A stretch of DNA of 47,798 nucleotides from Gammaproteobacteria bacterium (GCA_003695825.1 RFHK01000026.1:1-47798), one strand, 5' to 3'; shown: positions 28,486-35,429, counted from the first letter of the stretch. Notes: generated from the letters alone by a model not told the origin. Translations and numbers: made by a program.

Positions 28486-29226
28486 TTGCCCCGCACCCTG
28501 TTCATCTCGGATCTCCACCTCACCCCGGAGCGCCCGGAGATCCTGCAGCTGTTCCACGCCTTCGCCGAGGGACTCGATCCCACCGAGGTCGAGGGCCTCT
28601 ACATCCTGGGGGACCTCTTCGAGGCCTGGGTGGGCGACGACGAGGACGACCCGGTGCTGCGCGGCATCGTGCAGGCCCTGCGCGCGCTCGTGGAGCGCGG
28701 CATCCCGGTCCACTTCATGCGTGGTAACCGGGACTTCCTGGCTGGGCGCGGCTTCGCCGAGGCCTCCGGCTGTCACCTGCTCGAAGACCCGGCCTGTATC
28801 GAGCTCCATGGCCGCGCGGTGCTCCTCTCCCACGGCGACACCCTGTGCACGGACGACGTCGCCTACCAGCGCTTCCGTGCGCAGGTGCGAGACCCGGCCT
28901 GGCAACGGGCCCTGCTCGCCCGGCCGCTCGCTGAAAGGCGCCGCCTCGCCGCGCAACTGCGCGAGGAAAGCGAACGCAGTACGGCCGGAAAACGCCCCGA
29001 GCTCATGGACGTGAACCCGGCGGCCGTGGAGGCGGCCTTCCGCACCCACGGCGTGGACCTCCTGATCCACGGCCACACCCACCGGCCGGCCATCCACGCG
29101 CTCACCGTCGACGGCCGTCGCTGCTGGCGCATCGTGCTGGGCGACTGGTACGCGCAGGGCAGTGTCCTGGAAGCCGACGCACGCGGTACCTTCGTGCTGC
29201 GACGTTTCGGTGCTGATGCAGGATGA
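28486..29226 (+). CDS. lpxH: UDP-2,3-diacylglucosamine hydrolase
   Basis: LpxH cleaves UDP-2,3-diacylglucosamine to lipid X in lipid A synthesis at the inner face of the inner membrane. The 246-residue metallophosphoesterase shows SDLHL (D9, H11), GDLFEAWVGDD (D43), GNRDF (N81), SHGD (H116) and IHGHTHRP (H195, H197), the complete dimanganese set. No ATG fits; TTG 28486 gives MPRTLFISDLHL, matching the family N-terminus. The weak start and 10-base gap after ppiA suggest dependence on upstream translation. Confidence 0.94.
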   Translation: MPRTLFISDLHLTPERPEILQLFHAFAEGLDPTEVEGLYILGDLFEAWVGDDEDDPVLRGIVQALRALVERGIPVHFMRGNRDFLAGRGFAEASGCHLLEDPACIELHGRAVLLSHGDTLCTDDVAYQRFRAQVRDPAWQRALLARPLAERRRLAAQLREESERSTAGKRPELMDVNPAAVEAAFRTHGVDLLIHGHTHRPAIHALTVDGRRCWRIVLGDWYAQGSVLEADARGTFVLRRFGADAG

Positions 29227-29268
29227 GGCGCCGGGGTTCCCCCGACGCCCGGATGCACCCGAAGCGCC

Positions 29269-30003
29269 TTACCGCCCCCGCCCGGCGGCGCCCCGCGCGG
29301 CCGCCGCGTCGCCGAGGACCACGCGCTCGTAACCTTCGGGAAGCCGGAACAGGCTGTCCGGAAGTTCGTCGTGCCGGTAGTCGAGCATCAGGCGCAGGCG
29401 CCCCCCCACGATGTGCTCGGAGAGGGGGAAACCGAACTCGAGCGGCTTCCAGGTCTCGTGGAGGTAGTTGGCCAGGAAACAGGGGGTACGGAACTCCTTG
29501 GGCGTGAGCGCGAGATCGCGCGCCTGGCGGGCCGCCAGGACATGGTAATAGCCCCGCAGCAGGCGGGCCGCGTCGGGCAACAGGCCCGCAACGACCATGC
29601 TCTCGGAACAGAGCTTCCCGCCTGCGCGAACCTGTACCAGGATGGGTGCCTTCCCCGCCACGCGGGGGGCCTCGGGGTCCTCCCGGTGGCGGACTTCCAG
29701 TCGCAGCGCGGCCGGGGGCTTCGGCACCTCGCCGTCCGGGATCACCAGGATCCGGCGTTCCTCGTGGGTGACGCTGTAGACCCGTCCCCGCGCGGCATCG
29801 TAGAGCACGTAGTCGCTGGCCGCGTAGCCGTCGTCGATGCGCAGCCGGTCGCCATGAACCAGCATGCGCACCCGGTAGGGGTCGAGGCCCGGTTCCGTCT
29901 CGCGGTACTCGATCCGGGTGACGTCGACGGTGCCGGCCGCAGCCACCCGGCCCCCCAGGGCCGCACACCCGCACAGTAGCAGGATCCTCGCCGCATCACG
30001 CAT
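29269..30003 (-). CDS. Exported protein of unknown function
   Basis: I do not recognise this 244-residue protein. It begins with a cleavable or lipid-type signal (MRDAARILLLCGCAALGGRVAAAG; LLLC or CGC could be lipobox-like), followed by a beta-rich mature domain (VRMLVHGDRLRIDDGYAASDYVLYD, RLRLMLDYRHDELPDSLFRLP) reminiscent of outer-membrane or periplasmic proteins that bind something with a beta-sandwich. Two Cys (GGKLCSES and RTPCFLANY) could form a disulfide. It starts inside the last 8 bases of the DUF455 gene, so the pair is an operon. Confidence 0.75.
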   Translation of the reverse strand: MRDAARILLLCGCAALGGRVAAAGTVDVTRIEYRETEPGLDPYRVRMLVHGDRLRIDDGYAASDYVLYDAARGRVYSVTHEERRILVIPDGEVPKPPAALRLEVRHREDPEAPRVAGKAPILVQVRAGGKLCSESMVVAGLLPDAARLLRGYYHVLAARQARDLALTPKEFRTPCFLANYLHETWKPLEFGFPLSEHIVGGRLRLMLDYRHDELPDSLFRLPEGYERVVLGDAAAARGAAGRGR

Positions 30004-30844
30004 CGAACATCGCCTCCAGCTCCTCCAGTTCCCGCTCGGTGAACCCGGCCGCCCTGCGCGCCGCCCGGTGCAACGGCGGCTTGATGCGGCCCCGCATCCT
30101 CTGACGCACCAGGCGGCGGAAGGTTTCCCTCGGCGGCCAGCCGCGTCGCGTGCAACAATACCGGAACCAGTGCGATCCCAGGGCCACGTGGCCGATCTCC
30201 TCTTCCAGGATGCGCTCCAGCACCGCCGCCGTCTCCCCGTCTCCCGCGGCGCGCAGGCGCTCGATCATGCCCGGCGTCACATCCAGCCCGCGCGCCTCCA
30301 GAACCCGGGGAACCAGCGCCATGCGTTCGAGCACGTCGTCCCGCGTGGCCAGGGCCATCTCCCACAGGCCGTCGTGGGCGGGCAGGTCCCCGTAGGCGGC
30401 GCCCAGGGACGCCAGGCGGCGGGCCAACAGGCGGAAATGCCGCGCCTCTTCCGCCGCCACCCGCGCCCAGTCGCGATAGAAGGCCTCGGGCATGCCCGGA
30501 AAGCGGGCCACGGCGTCCCAGGCGAGATTCACGGCGTTGAACTCGATGTGGACCACCGCGTGAATGAGGGCGATACGCCCGGCCCGCGAACCCGGTCGGC
30601 GGCGGGGCACCCGGGCGGGCGGTACGAGCCGGGGACGTTCCGGGCGACCGGGCCGCAAGGGGACTTCCAGCCTGCACCGGGGGTCGACGGCCAGGCGACC
30701 TGACTGGAGGGCCGCGTACACCGTCTCCGTGCACCGGCATTTCTCTTCCGGATCCGCCGTCTCCAGGCAGACGAGCGCGGCGGCCCGGAGTTCGCCGGGG
30801 GCGTTGATCCCGGTCAAGGCGGGGGCATCCATACTGCCATTCAT
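29996..30844 (-). CDS. DUF455 ferritin-like protein
   Basis: A 282-residue protein of the DUF455 family. It has the family start (GELRAAALVCLETADPEEKCRCT), the PERPRLVPPARVPRR region and a four-helix ferritin-like core with candidate di-iron ligands: HIEFNAVNLAWD, EEARHFRLLARRL (E-x(2)-H type) and EEEIGHVALGSHWF. The function is not established; an oxygen- or iron-dependent role is inferred from ligands only. ATG 30844 gives MNGSMDAPAL; ATG 30832 is possible. The predicted transcription start falls on the first ATG, suggesting a leaderless mRNA. Confidence 0.85.
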   Translation of the reverse strand: MNGSMDAPALTGINAPGELRAAALVCLETADPEEKCRCTETVYAALQSGRLAVDPRCRLEVPLRPGRPERPRLVPPARVPRRRPGSRAGRIALIHAVVHIEFNAVNLAWDAVARFPGMPEAFYRDWARVAAEEARHFRLLARRLASLGAAYGDLPAHDGLWEMALATRDDVLERMALVPRVLEARGLDVTPGMIERLRAAGDGETAAVLERILEEEIGHVALGSHWFRYCCTRRGWPPRETFRRLVRQRMRGRIKPPLHRAARRAAGFTERELEELEAMFDA

Positions 30845-30850
30845 TACGGG

Positions 30851-30880
30851 GTTATAATGTGTATCGACTGTCTTCCACAA
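30851..30880 (-). promoter_or_regulatory. Candidate promoter of the DUF455 operon
   Basis: TTGTGG (30880-30875) and TATAAC (30856-30851) are 18 bases apart on the minus strand. Plus-strand TATAAT (30853-30858) overlaps the same bases and may serve the divergent gene at 30934. Confidence 0.45.
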
Positions 30881-30933
30881 CGCGCCTTCCGTGCGTCATC
30901 CTCGGTTCGGCGGGCAGCAACGCGAGGTGTCCC

Positions 30934-31278
30934 ATGGGTGAAATACGGCAGCACCGCCTGGAAATCTACGAACCCTACGACTACGACGGCCCGAACCCGC
31001 TCCCCGTCCTGGGCAAGGGGCTGATCCGGGGCGCCAACGGGATCTTCTACTACCTGCTCGAGCGGGAGGACGGCGCCGCCATCCCGCTCGGGGACCGCCA
31101 GGTCCGCCAGCTCCTGGTCCTGCCCCGCTACGCGGGCGACCCGCCCAGCACCATGCAGGAGAACAGCTGCACGGTCAACATCGAGCTCGTGCACGACGAC
31201 GTCACGCTGCAGCCCGGCATGCCCTTCTCCTACAACGACGTGGAACACTGGGGCGTCGGCAAGATCACCCAGGCCTAG
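30934..31278 (+). CDS. Conserved-looking hypothetical protein
   Basis: A 114-residue soluble protein I cannot assign. It starts MGEIRQHRLEIYEPYDYDGPNPL, followed by a beta-rich stretch (GANGIFYYLLEREDGAAIPLGDRQVRQLLVLPRY) and CTVNIELVHDDVTLQPGMPFSYNDVEHWGVGKITQA. No signal or membrane segment. ATG 30934 follows GAGGTG by six bases. It is divergent from the DUF455 gene, possibly sharing the AT-rich promoter patch at 30851-30880. An interspersed inverted-repeat element begins at its TAG stop codon. Confidence 0.7.
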   Translation: MGEIRQHRLEIYEPYDYDGPNPLPVLGKGLIRGANGIFYYLLEREDGAAIPLGDRQVRQLLVLPRYAGDPPSTMQENSCTVNIELVHDDVTLQPGMPFSYNDVEHWGVGKITQA

Positions 31279-31349
31279 CAGCCTTCGGACTTTGGCTGGA
31301 TCTACTGCGCTCCCACCTTGCCCGCTACGATCCCCAAAGTCCGGCAGGC
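31276..31349. repeat. Interspersed inverted-repeat element, copy 2
   Basis: Starts at the stop codon TAG (31276-31278). Perfect 10-base arms CGGACTTTGG (31286-31295) and CCAAAGTCCG (31334-31343), extended imperfectly to 31281 and 31349, flank a 38-base loop. Arms and internal GGATC.ACTGCGC match the element at 24791-24868. It could act as a terminator hairpin insulating the lexA promoter 20 bases further on. Confidence 0.85.
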
Positions 31350-31368
31350 CGCCAGCAGCCGCACGCAC

Positions 31369-31397
31369 TTGAATGTTCTCCAAATGTTCTCTATGCT
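31369..31397 (+). promoter_or_regulatory. lexA-polymerase operon promoter
   Basis: TTGAAT (31369-31374) and TATGCT (31392-31397) are separated by exactly 17 bases. That spacer is precisely the first LexA-type box plus its two trailing bases, so bound repressor would block RNA polymerase. Confidence 0.75.
31375..31389 (+). promoter_or_regulatory. LexA-type box 1, GTTC-N7-GTTC
   Basis: Direct half-sites GTTC (31375-31378) and GTTC (31386-31389) are separated by seven bases, the form known for alphaproteobacterial LexA. It sits between the -35 and -10 of the lexA promoter. Confidence 0.75.
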
Positions 31398-31406
31398 TCG
31401 CATCGA

Positions 31407-31421
31407 GAACATTTGGAGAAC
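31407..31421 (-). promoter_or_regulatory. LexA-type box 2, GAAC-N7-GAAC
   Basis: GAAC (31407-31410) and GAAC (31418-31421) separated by seven bases are the exact inverse of box 1. It lies downstream of the predicted transcription start and overlaps the lexA ribosome binding site. Confidence 0.75.
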
Positions 31422-31427
31422 GTTTCC

Positions 31428-32021
31428 ATGCTGACCCCGACGCAACGCCGCCTGCTCGACTTCCTGGAACGCTACTGGGCCCTGCACGGCCAGGCCCCGA
31501 CCCTCGCCGAGATGGGAGAGGCGCTCGGCATTCGCTCCCGCGGCACCGTCCACCGCCACGTCCAGGCCCTGGTGGCGGCCGGCCACCTGCGCCGCATCCC
31601 CGGCCGCAAGCGCGGCCTGGCGCTCGTCCGCGGCCTGGAACACCCCGCGCTTCCCCTGCTGGGCCGCATCGCGGCTGGGCGTCCGATCGAGGCCATCCCG
31701 GACGAAGACCGCCTCGACCTGGCCGAGTTTCTGCTCGGACCGGGCCGCTTCGCCCTGCGCGTGCAGGGCGATTCCATGGTCGGTGCCGGCATTCTCGACG
31801 GCGACACCGTGGTGGTGGAAAGCTGCGAGGACGCACCGGACGGCGCCATCGTGGTCGCCCTGATCGACAACGAGGAGGCCACGCTCAAGCGCCTGCGCCA
31901 CCGCCCGGACGGCACCCTGATGCTGATCCCGGAGAACCCGGACCTGCGTCCCCTGATCTATCCCGCCCACCGGGTCCGTATCCAGGGACGGGTGGTGGGC
32001 GTGCTGCGCAGCTACGGATGA
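31428..32021 (+). CDS. lexA: LexA repressor
   Basis: LexA represses SOS genes until RecA-stimulated self-cleavage. The 197-residue protein has an N-terminal winged helix (1-65; APTLAEMGEALGIRSRGTVHRHVQALVAAGHL at 23-54) and a C-terminal S24 peptidase domain with cleavage site A83-G84 (RIAAGRPI), nucleophile S116 (GDSM) and base K154 (ATLKRL), so it should be cleavable. ATG 31428 follows GGAG; TTG 31413 would be inside the hairpin. The recognition helix SRGTVHRHVQAL has HR as I recall for alphaproteobacterial LexA, matching the box type. It overlaps the polymerase gene as ATGA. Confidence 0.95.
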   Translation: MLTPTQRRLLDFLERYWALHGQAPTLAEMGEALGIRSRGTVHRHVQALVAAGHLRRIPGRKRGLALVRGLEHPALPLLGRIAAGRPIEAIPDEDRLDLAEFLLGPGRFALRVQGDSMVGAGILDGDTVVVESCEDAPDGAIVVALIDNEEATLKRLRHRPDGTLMLIPENPDLRPLIYPAHRVRIQGRVVGVLRSYG

Positions 32022-33268
32022 ACTCCCGGCAAGCAGGCTACTGGCCGCGCGCCATCCTGCTGGTGGACATGAACGCCTTCTTCGCCTCGGTGGAACAGCA
32101 GGATCACCCGGCGCTGCGGGGCCGGCCGGTGGCCGTGACCAACGGCCTGGAAGGAACCTGCATCATCACCGCCAGCTACGAGGCCCGCGCCCATGGCATC
32201 CGGACCGGCATGCGCCTGCCCGAGGCCCGGCGCCTGTGCCCCCACTTGATCCGCCGGCCCGCGCGACCCCGGCGTTACGCCGAGATCTCTTCCCGCATCA
32301 TGCGCCTGCTGCGGGAAGAGATCACGCCGGACATCGAGGTGTTCTCGGTGGACGAGGCCTTTCTCGACCTCACCCGCTGTCAGCGCCTGCACGGTCCTCC
32401 GCCGGTGATCGCGGAGAAGGTGCGGCGGCTGATCGCCGAGCGCATCGGCCTGCCCTGTTCCATCGGCGTCTCCGGTGACAAGACCACCGCCAAGTACGCC
32501 GCCAAGCTGAAGAAGCCGAACGGGCTGACCATCATCCCGCCCTGGGAGGCCGCCGAACGACTGGCCGAGGTTCCGGTCACCGAGCTGTGCGGGATCGCAG
32601 AGGGGATCGGGCGATTCCTGGCGGCCCGGGGCGTGTTCCGCTGCGGCGACATGAAGCGGCTGCCGGTGAGCGTGCTGGGACAGCGCTTCGGGCCGCTCGG
32701 GCGCCGCCTGTGGCTCATGTGCCAGGGGCGCGATCCCGACCCCGTCCGTCCCCGGGTGCCTCCGCCCAAGAGCCTCGGTCACGGCAAGGTGCTCCCGCCG
32801 GAGACCCGCTCGCGCCGCACCCTGGTGGTCTACCTGCAGCACATGTGCGAGAAGGTCGCCGCCCGGTTGCGCCGCCACCGGCTGGAGGCCTCGCAGTTCC
32901 TGATCGCGCTCAAGACCCGCGACACCTGGCTGGGAGGGCGTTACCGCGCATCGCACCCCACGGCCCATGCACCCGACCTGCTGGCGCTCGCCCTGCGCAT
33001 GCTCCACGAGCACTGGCGGGGCGAGGGCATCTGGCAGGTGCAGGTCACGGCGCTGGATCCCGCACCCGCCCGCCTGCAACCGGACCTCTTCGAGGATCCG
33101 GACGAGGCCGGACACCGGCCGGACGCCCGGCTGGAGCCGGTGATGGATGCCGTGAACCGCCGTTTCGGAGACATGACGCTGGTGCCCGCCCGCCTGCTCG
33201 ACCGTTCGCCCATGCCGGATGTCATCGCCCCGGCCTGGAAGCCGTTCGGCCACCGCAAGACCCTCTGA
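32018..33268 (+). CDS. Y-family translesion DNA polymerase (DinB/UmuC-like)
   Basis: A 416-residue error-prone polymerase. Visible are the first metal site VDMNAFFASVEQ (D17), the fingers segment YEARAHGIRTGM, the catalytic SVDEAFLD (D112, E113), the SIGVSGDKTTAKYAAKLKKPNG thumb-adjacent motif, a little-finger domain, and a QPDLF beta-clamp-binding motif about 70 residues before the end. Length is nearer UmuC (about 420) than DinB (about 350), while the palm resembles DinB. ATGA overlap with lexA means coupled translation, so the polymerase is made with its own repressor. No UmuD or imuA partner is adjacent. Confidence 0.93.
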   Translation: MNSRQAGYWPRAILLVDMNAFFASVEQQDHPALRGRPVAVTNGLEGTCIITASYEARAHGIRTGMRLPEARRLCPHLIRRPARPRRYAEISSRIMRLLREEITPDIEVFSVDEAFLDLTRCQRLHGPPPVIAEKVRRLIAERIGLPCSIGVSGDKTTAKYAAKLKKPNGLTIIPPWEAAERLAEVPVTELCGIAEGIGRFLAARGVFRCGDMKRLPVSVLGQRFGPLGRRLWLMCQGRDPDPVRPRVPPPKSLGHGKVLPPETRSRRTLVVYLQHMCEKVAARLRRHRLEASQFLIALKTRDTWLGGRYRASHPTAHAPDLLALALRMLHEHWRGEGIWQVQVTALDPAPARLQPDLFEDPDEAGHRPDARLEPVMDAVNRRFGDMTLVPARLLDRSPMPDVIAPAWKPFGHRKTL

Positions 33269-33307
33269 GAAGCTCGGGGATCGCGGCGCAGGGAAACACC
33301 AGGGGCT

Positions 33308-34177
33308 TCAGGGGGCGTCCCGGTGGAGCAGGCGCTGGCACGCGTTGCGCAGGGGATCCGCCTCTTCGAGCAGGCCGAGCAGGCGCAGGAGGGCACGGCG
33401 TGCCGCCTCCCGAACCGGTGCCTCGGGATGGGCCAGCAGGGCCTCCAGTACGGCGAGGGCCTCGCGGTACTCCCCCTTGAGCACGTGGCGGGCGGCCTTC
33501 CTGCGCAGCAGCCCGGGATCCTCGGGGGTCTCCTGGAGGCTCCGTTCCAGTACGGCATCGGTCTCCTCGCCGGCCTCGATACGGAAACCGGTGAGAATGC
33601 GGAACTCGAGCAGTTCGTCGTACTGCTGCAATTCCCGGGGCAGGGCATCGAGCAGCCGCTGGGCCTCCTCGAACCGCCCCTCGTGGGAGAGCAGCTTGGC
33701 CATGGCCAGGGGCAGCCGGGGATTGACCGGGTCCTCGACGATGGCATCGGCCAGGGCCTGATAGGCGGCCTGGCGGCGTCCCTCGGCGAACAGGCCCACG
33801 GCCCTGCCGAGCACGGCATCCGAGTCCCGGGCCACGTAATACTGCACCAGGGCCTCGAGTTCACCGGCATCCTGGTAGCCGTGCCGGGTCTGCACCACCC
33901 GCCCCTTGCGGAAGAGCTTGAGCGTGGGCACGCTGGTCACGCCGTATTCACGGGCGATGCCGGGCTCGGCATCGACATCCACGTTGACCAGCAGCAGGCG
34001 CCCGTCGAGCCGGTGCACGAGCCGGTCGAGCAGCGGATACTGGCGCAGGCAGGGGCCGGCCTTGCGCGACCAGAAATTCACCAATACCGGTCCCTTCGCA
34101 GAGTTCTCCAGGACCAGGGTGGCGAAATCGCCCGCCCGGGCGGCCAGGATGTAAGGGGACTCGAGCGACTCGACCAT
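33308..34177 (-). CDS. cnoX: Thioredoxin-fold co-chaperone CnoX (YbbN)
   Basis: CnoX holds unfolding proteins under oxidative (chlorine) stress and hands them to GroEL. The 289-residue protein has an N-terminal thioredoxin fold (1-110) and C-terminal tetratricopeptide-like helices (about 120-289). The active site reads NFWSRKAGPC: the first catalytic Cys of CGPC is Ala40 and only C43 remains, as in E. coli YbbN, so it is not a disulfide reductase. ATG 34177 follows GGGAGC. Length equals E. coli YbbN within a few residues. It is minus-strand, 71 bases after tusE. Confidence 0.92.
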   Translation of the reverse strand: MVESLESPYILAARAGDFATLVLENSAKGPVLVNFWSRKAGPCLRQYPLLDRLVHRLDGRLLLVNVDVDAEPGIAREYGVTSVPTLKLFRKGRVVQTRHGYQDAGELEALVQYYVARDSDAVLGRAVGLFAEGRRQAAYQALADAIVEDPVNPRLPLAMAKLLSHEGRFEEAQRLLDALPRELQQYDELLEFRILTGFRIEAGEETDAVLERSLQETPEDPGLLRRKAARHVLKGEYREALAVLEALLAHPEAPVREAARRALLRLLGLLEEADPLRNACQRLLHRDAP

Positions 34178-34248
34178 CTCTGCTCCCTTTCCGGAAACGC
34201 CGAGCCCCCGCGCACGCGGGGGCTCGAAACGCCTCCGGGCTGGATCGT

Positions 34249-34542
34249 TCAGACGCAGCCGGTGGGCTTGGGCAGCCCGCCGTACTTGGTGATGGGCTTC
34301 ATGGGCCCGGTCATCCAGATCCTGAAGAGTTCCTTCTGGTCCCGGCCGATGTACTTGGCAAACTTGCGGATGGGCGGCACGCTGTTGTAGAGCTCGAAAA
34401 ACTCGCGTGCCTTGAGGATCTGGGCCCACTTGTCGTCGTCGAGTTCGACGCCGTCGGCGGCGGCCATGGCGCGGCCGATCTCCGGGGTCCAGTCGTTCAT
34501 GTTCACCAGGTAGCCGTCACCGTCGCGTTCGGGTAGTTCCAT
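34249..34542 (-). CDS. tusE: TusE/DsrC-family sulfur carrier
   Basis: Members carry a persulfide on the penultimate Cys: TusE passes sulfur to MnmA for tRNA 2-thiouridine, and DsrC serves dissimilatory sulfur metabolism. The 97-residue protein ends GGLPKPTGCV with C96. The second Cys of true DsrC, expected at position 85, is Thr (MKPITKYGG), so this is TusE-like or a DsrC relative without the disulfide partner. The middle is about ten residues shorter than usual (KFAKYIGRDQKELFRIWMTGP). ATG 34542 follows GGAAG. No dsr or tusBCD genes are adjacent. Confidence 0.9.
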   Translation of the reverse strand: MELPERDGDGYLVNMNDWTPEIGRAMAAADGVELDDDKWAQILKAREFFELYNSVPPIRKFAKYIGRDQKELFRIWMTGPMKPITKYGGLPKPTGCV

Positions 34543-34601
34543 CGTTTCTTCCTTCGGTCGTCTCGTGGGTTGTTGCCGGGGCCTGCGGCACCGGTGCCGT
34601 C

Positions 34602-34630
34602 ATTAGGCAATAATTTAGTATTTTTGTCAA
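34602..34630 (-). promoter_or_regulatory. Promoter of tusE
   Basis: A perfect TTGACA (34630-34625) and CCTAAT (34607-34602) are 17 bases apart on the minus strand, within the most AT-rich patch of this region. Confidence 0.55.
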
Positions 34631-34645
34631 GAATTGTTCGACGAG

Positions 34646-34669
34646 AAACCCCGCGCCATGGCGGGGTTT
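34646..34669 (-). terminator. Terminator downstream of adk
   Basis: AAACCCCGC and GCGGGGTTT pair perfectly over nine bases; on the minus strand it ends TTTCTCG. It lies 20 bases past the adk stop codon and just upstream of the tusE promoter. Confidence 0.75.
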
Positions 34670-34688
34670 CGGGAGAGACGCGCCGCCC

Positions 34689-35330
34689 TCAGAGACCCAA
34701 CCGCTCGCGGATGGCCTTGACGACCTCGTCGCTCGAGGTGGCCGAGACGTTGAGCAGCAGCCCTTCCTTCTCGTAGAAGTCGACCAGGGGCGCCGTCTTC
34801 TCGTTGTAGACGTCCAGGCGCTTGGCGATGGCCTCCTCGGTCTCGTCGTCCCGTTGCACGACCTGGCCGCCGCACTTGTCGCACACGCCCTCCACCTTGG
34901 GCGGCTTGGACTTGACGTTGTAGATCTCCCCGCACTGGACGCAGGTTCGGCGGGTGGTCAGCCGCTCGAGGATCACCTCGCGCGGCACATCCAGGTTGAC
35001 CGCCGCATCGAGCTGGATGCCCAGTTCCTCGAGCAGGGTCTTGAGCTGCTCGGCCTGGGGGATGGTGCGCGGAAAGCCGTCGAGCAGGAACCCCTTGGCC
35101 GCATCGGGCTGCTGCAGGCGCTCACGCATGATGCCCATGATGAGTTCGTCCGGGACCAGGTCGCCGGCATCCATGTAGGCCTTGGCCTTCTTGCCCAGCT
35201 CGGTACCGTCGCGCACCGCGGCACGCAGGATGTCACCGGTGGAAATCTGCACCGAACCGTCGATCTCGGTGAGCATCTTGGCCACGGTCCCCTTGCCGGC
35301 GCCGGGCGCACCCAGAAGTACGAGTCTCAC
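34689..35330 (-). CDS. adk: Adenylate kinase
   Basis: Adk interconverts ATP + AMP and 2 ADP. The 213-residue protein begins MRLVLLGAPGAGKGT (P-loop 7-15), with the AMP-binding DGFPRTIPQAEQL and RLTTRRTCVQCGEIYNV. The lid holds four Cys (C130, C133, C150, C153), the zinc-binding type common in Gram-positives and many other bacteria but absent from E. coli Adk. The start is GTG 35330, preceded at ideal distance by AAGGAGGT; no ATG fits. A terminator-like hairpin lies between its promoter and this start. Confidence 0.96.
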   Translation of the reverse strand: MRLVLLGAPGAGKGTVAKMLTEIDGSVQISTGDILRAAVRDGTELGKKAKAYMDAGDLVPDELIMGIMRERLQQPDAAKGFLLDGFPRTIPQAEQLKTLLEELGIQLDAAVNLDVPREVILERLTTRRTCVQCGEIYNVKSKPPKVEGVCDKCGGQVVQRDDETEEAIAKRLDVYNEKTAPLVDFYEKEGLLLNVSATSSDEVVKAIRERLGL

Positions 35331-35355
35331 GTGGATTACCTCCTTGAACAGACGT

Positions 35356-35385
35356 AAAAAATCCAACCCGGGCCGGCGCCCGGGT
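35356..35385 (-). terminator. Hairpin with T-run in the adk leader
   Basis: On the minus strand ACCCGGGC and GCCCGGGT form a perfect 8-bp stem with a 4-base loop, followed after four bases by six T (35361-35356). It lies between the predicted adk promoter and the Shine-Dalgarno, so it may attenuate adk. Confidence 0.5.
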
Positions 35386-35400
35386 CGCGGGATGCGCGGT

Positions 35401-35429
35401 ATTGTCCCCGAGCCGGGTGCGGGGATCAA
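35401..35429 (-). promoter_or_regulatory. Candidate adk promoter
   Basis: TTGATC (35429-35424) and GACAAT (35406-35401) are 17 bases apart on the minus strand, with the predicted start about 60 bases upstream of the adk GTG. Confidence 0.45.

Larger units (their letters stand above)
31375..31421. repeat. 47-bp palindrome spanning the lexA operator region
   Basis: Arms of 22 bases (31375-31396 and 31400-31421) are complementary at all but one position around a 3-base loop; the outer 17 bases of each arm match perfectly. The right arm contains the lexA Shine-Dalgarno GGAG (31415-31418). As DNA it brings two LexA-type boxes into inverted order; as RNA it would form a long hairpin if transcription starts upstream of it. 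Confidence 0.95.

Noticed and set aside
31428-32021. Phage CI-type or UmuD protein
   Set aside because: It has both the LexA winged helix and the complete cleavage/peptidase set with usual LexA length; UmuD lacks the DNA-binding domain and no phage genes are nearby.
34249-34542. DsrC of a complete sulfite reductase locus
   Set aside because: The second Cys is missing and no dsr genes flank it, so only TusE/DsrC family membership is supported.
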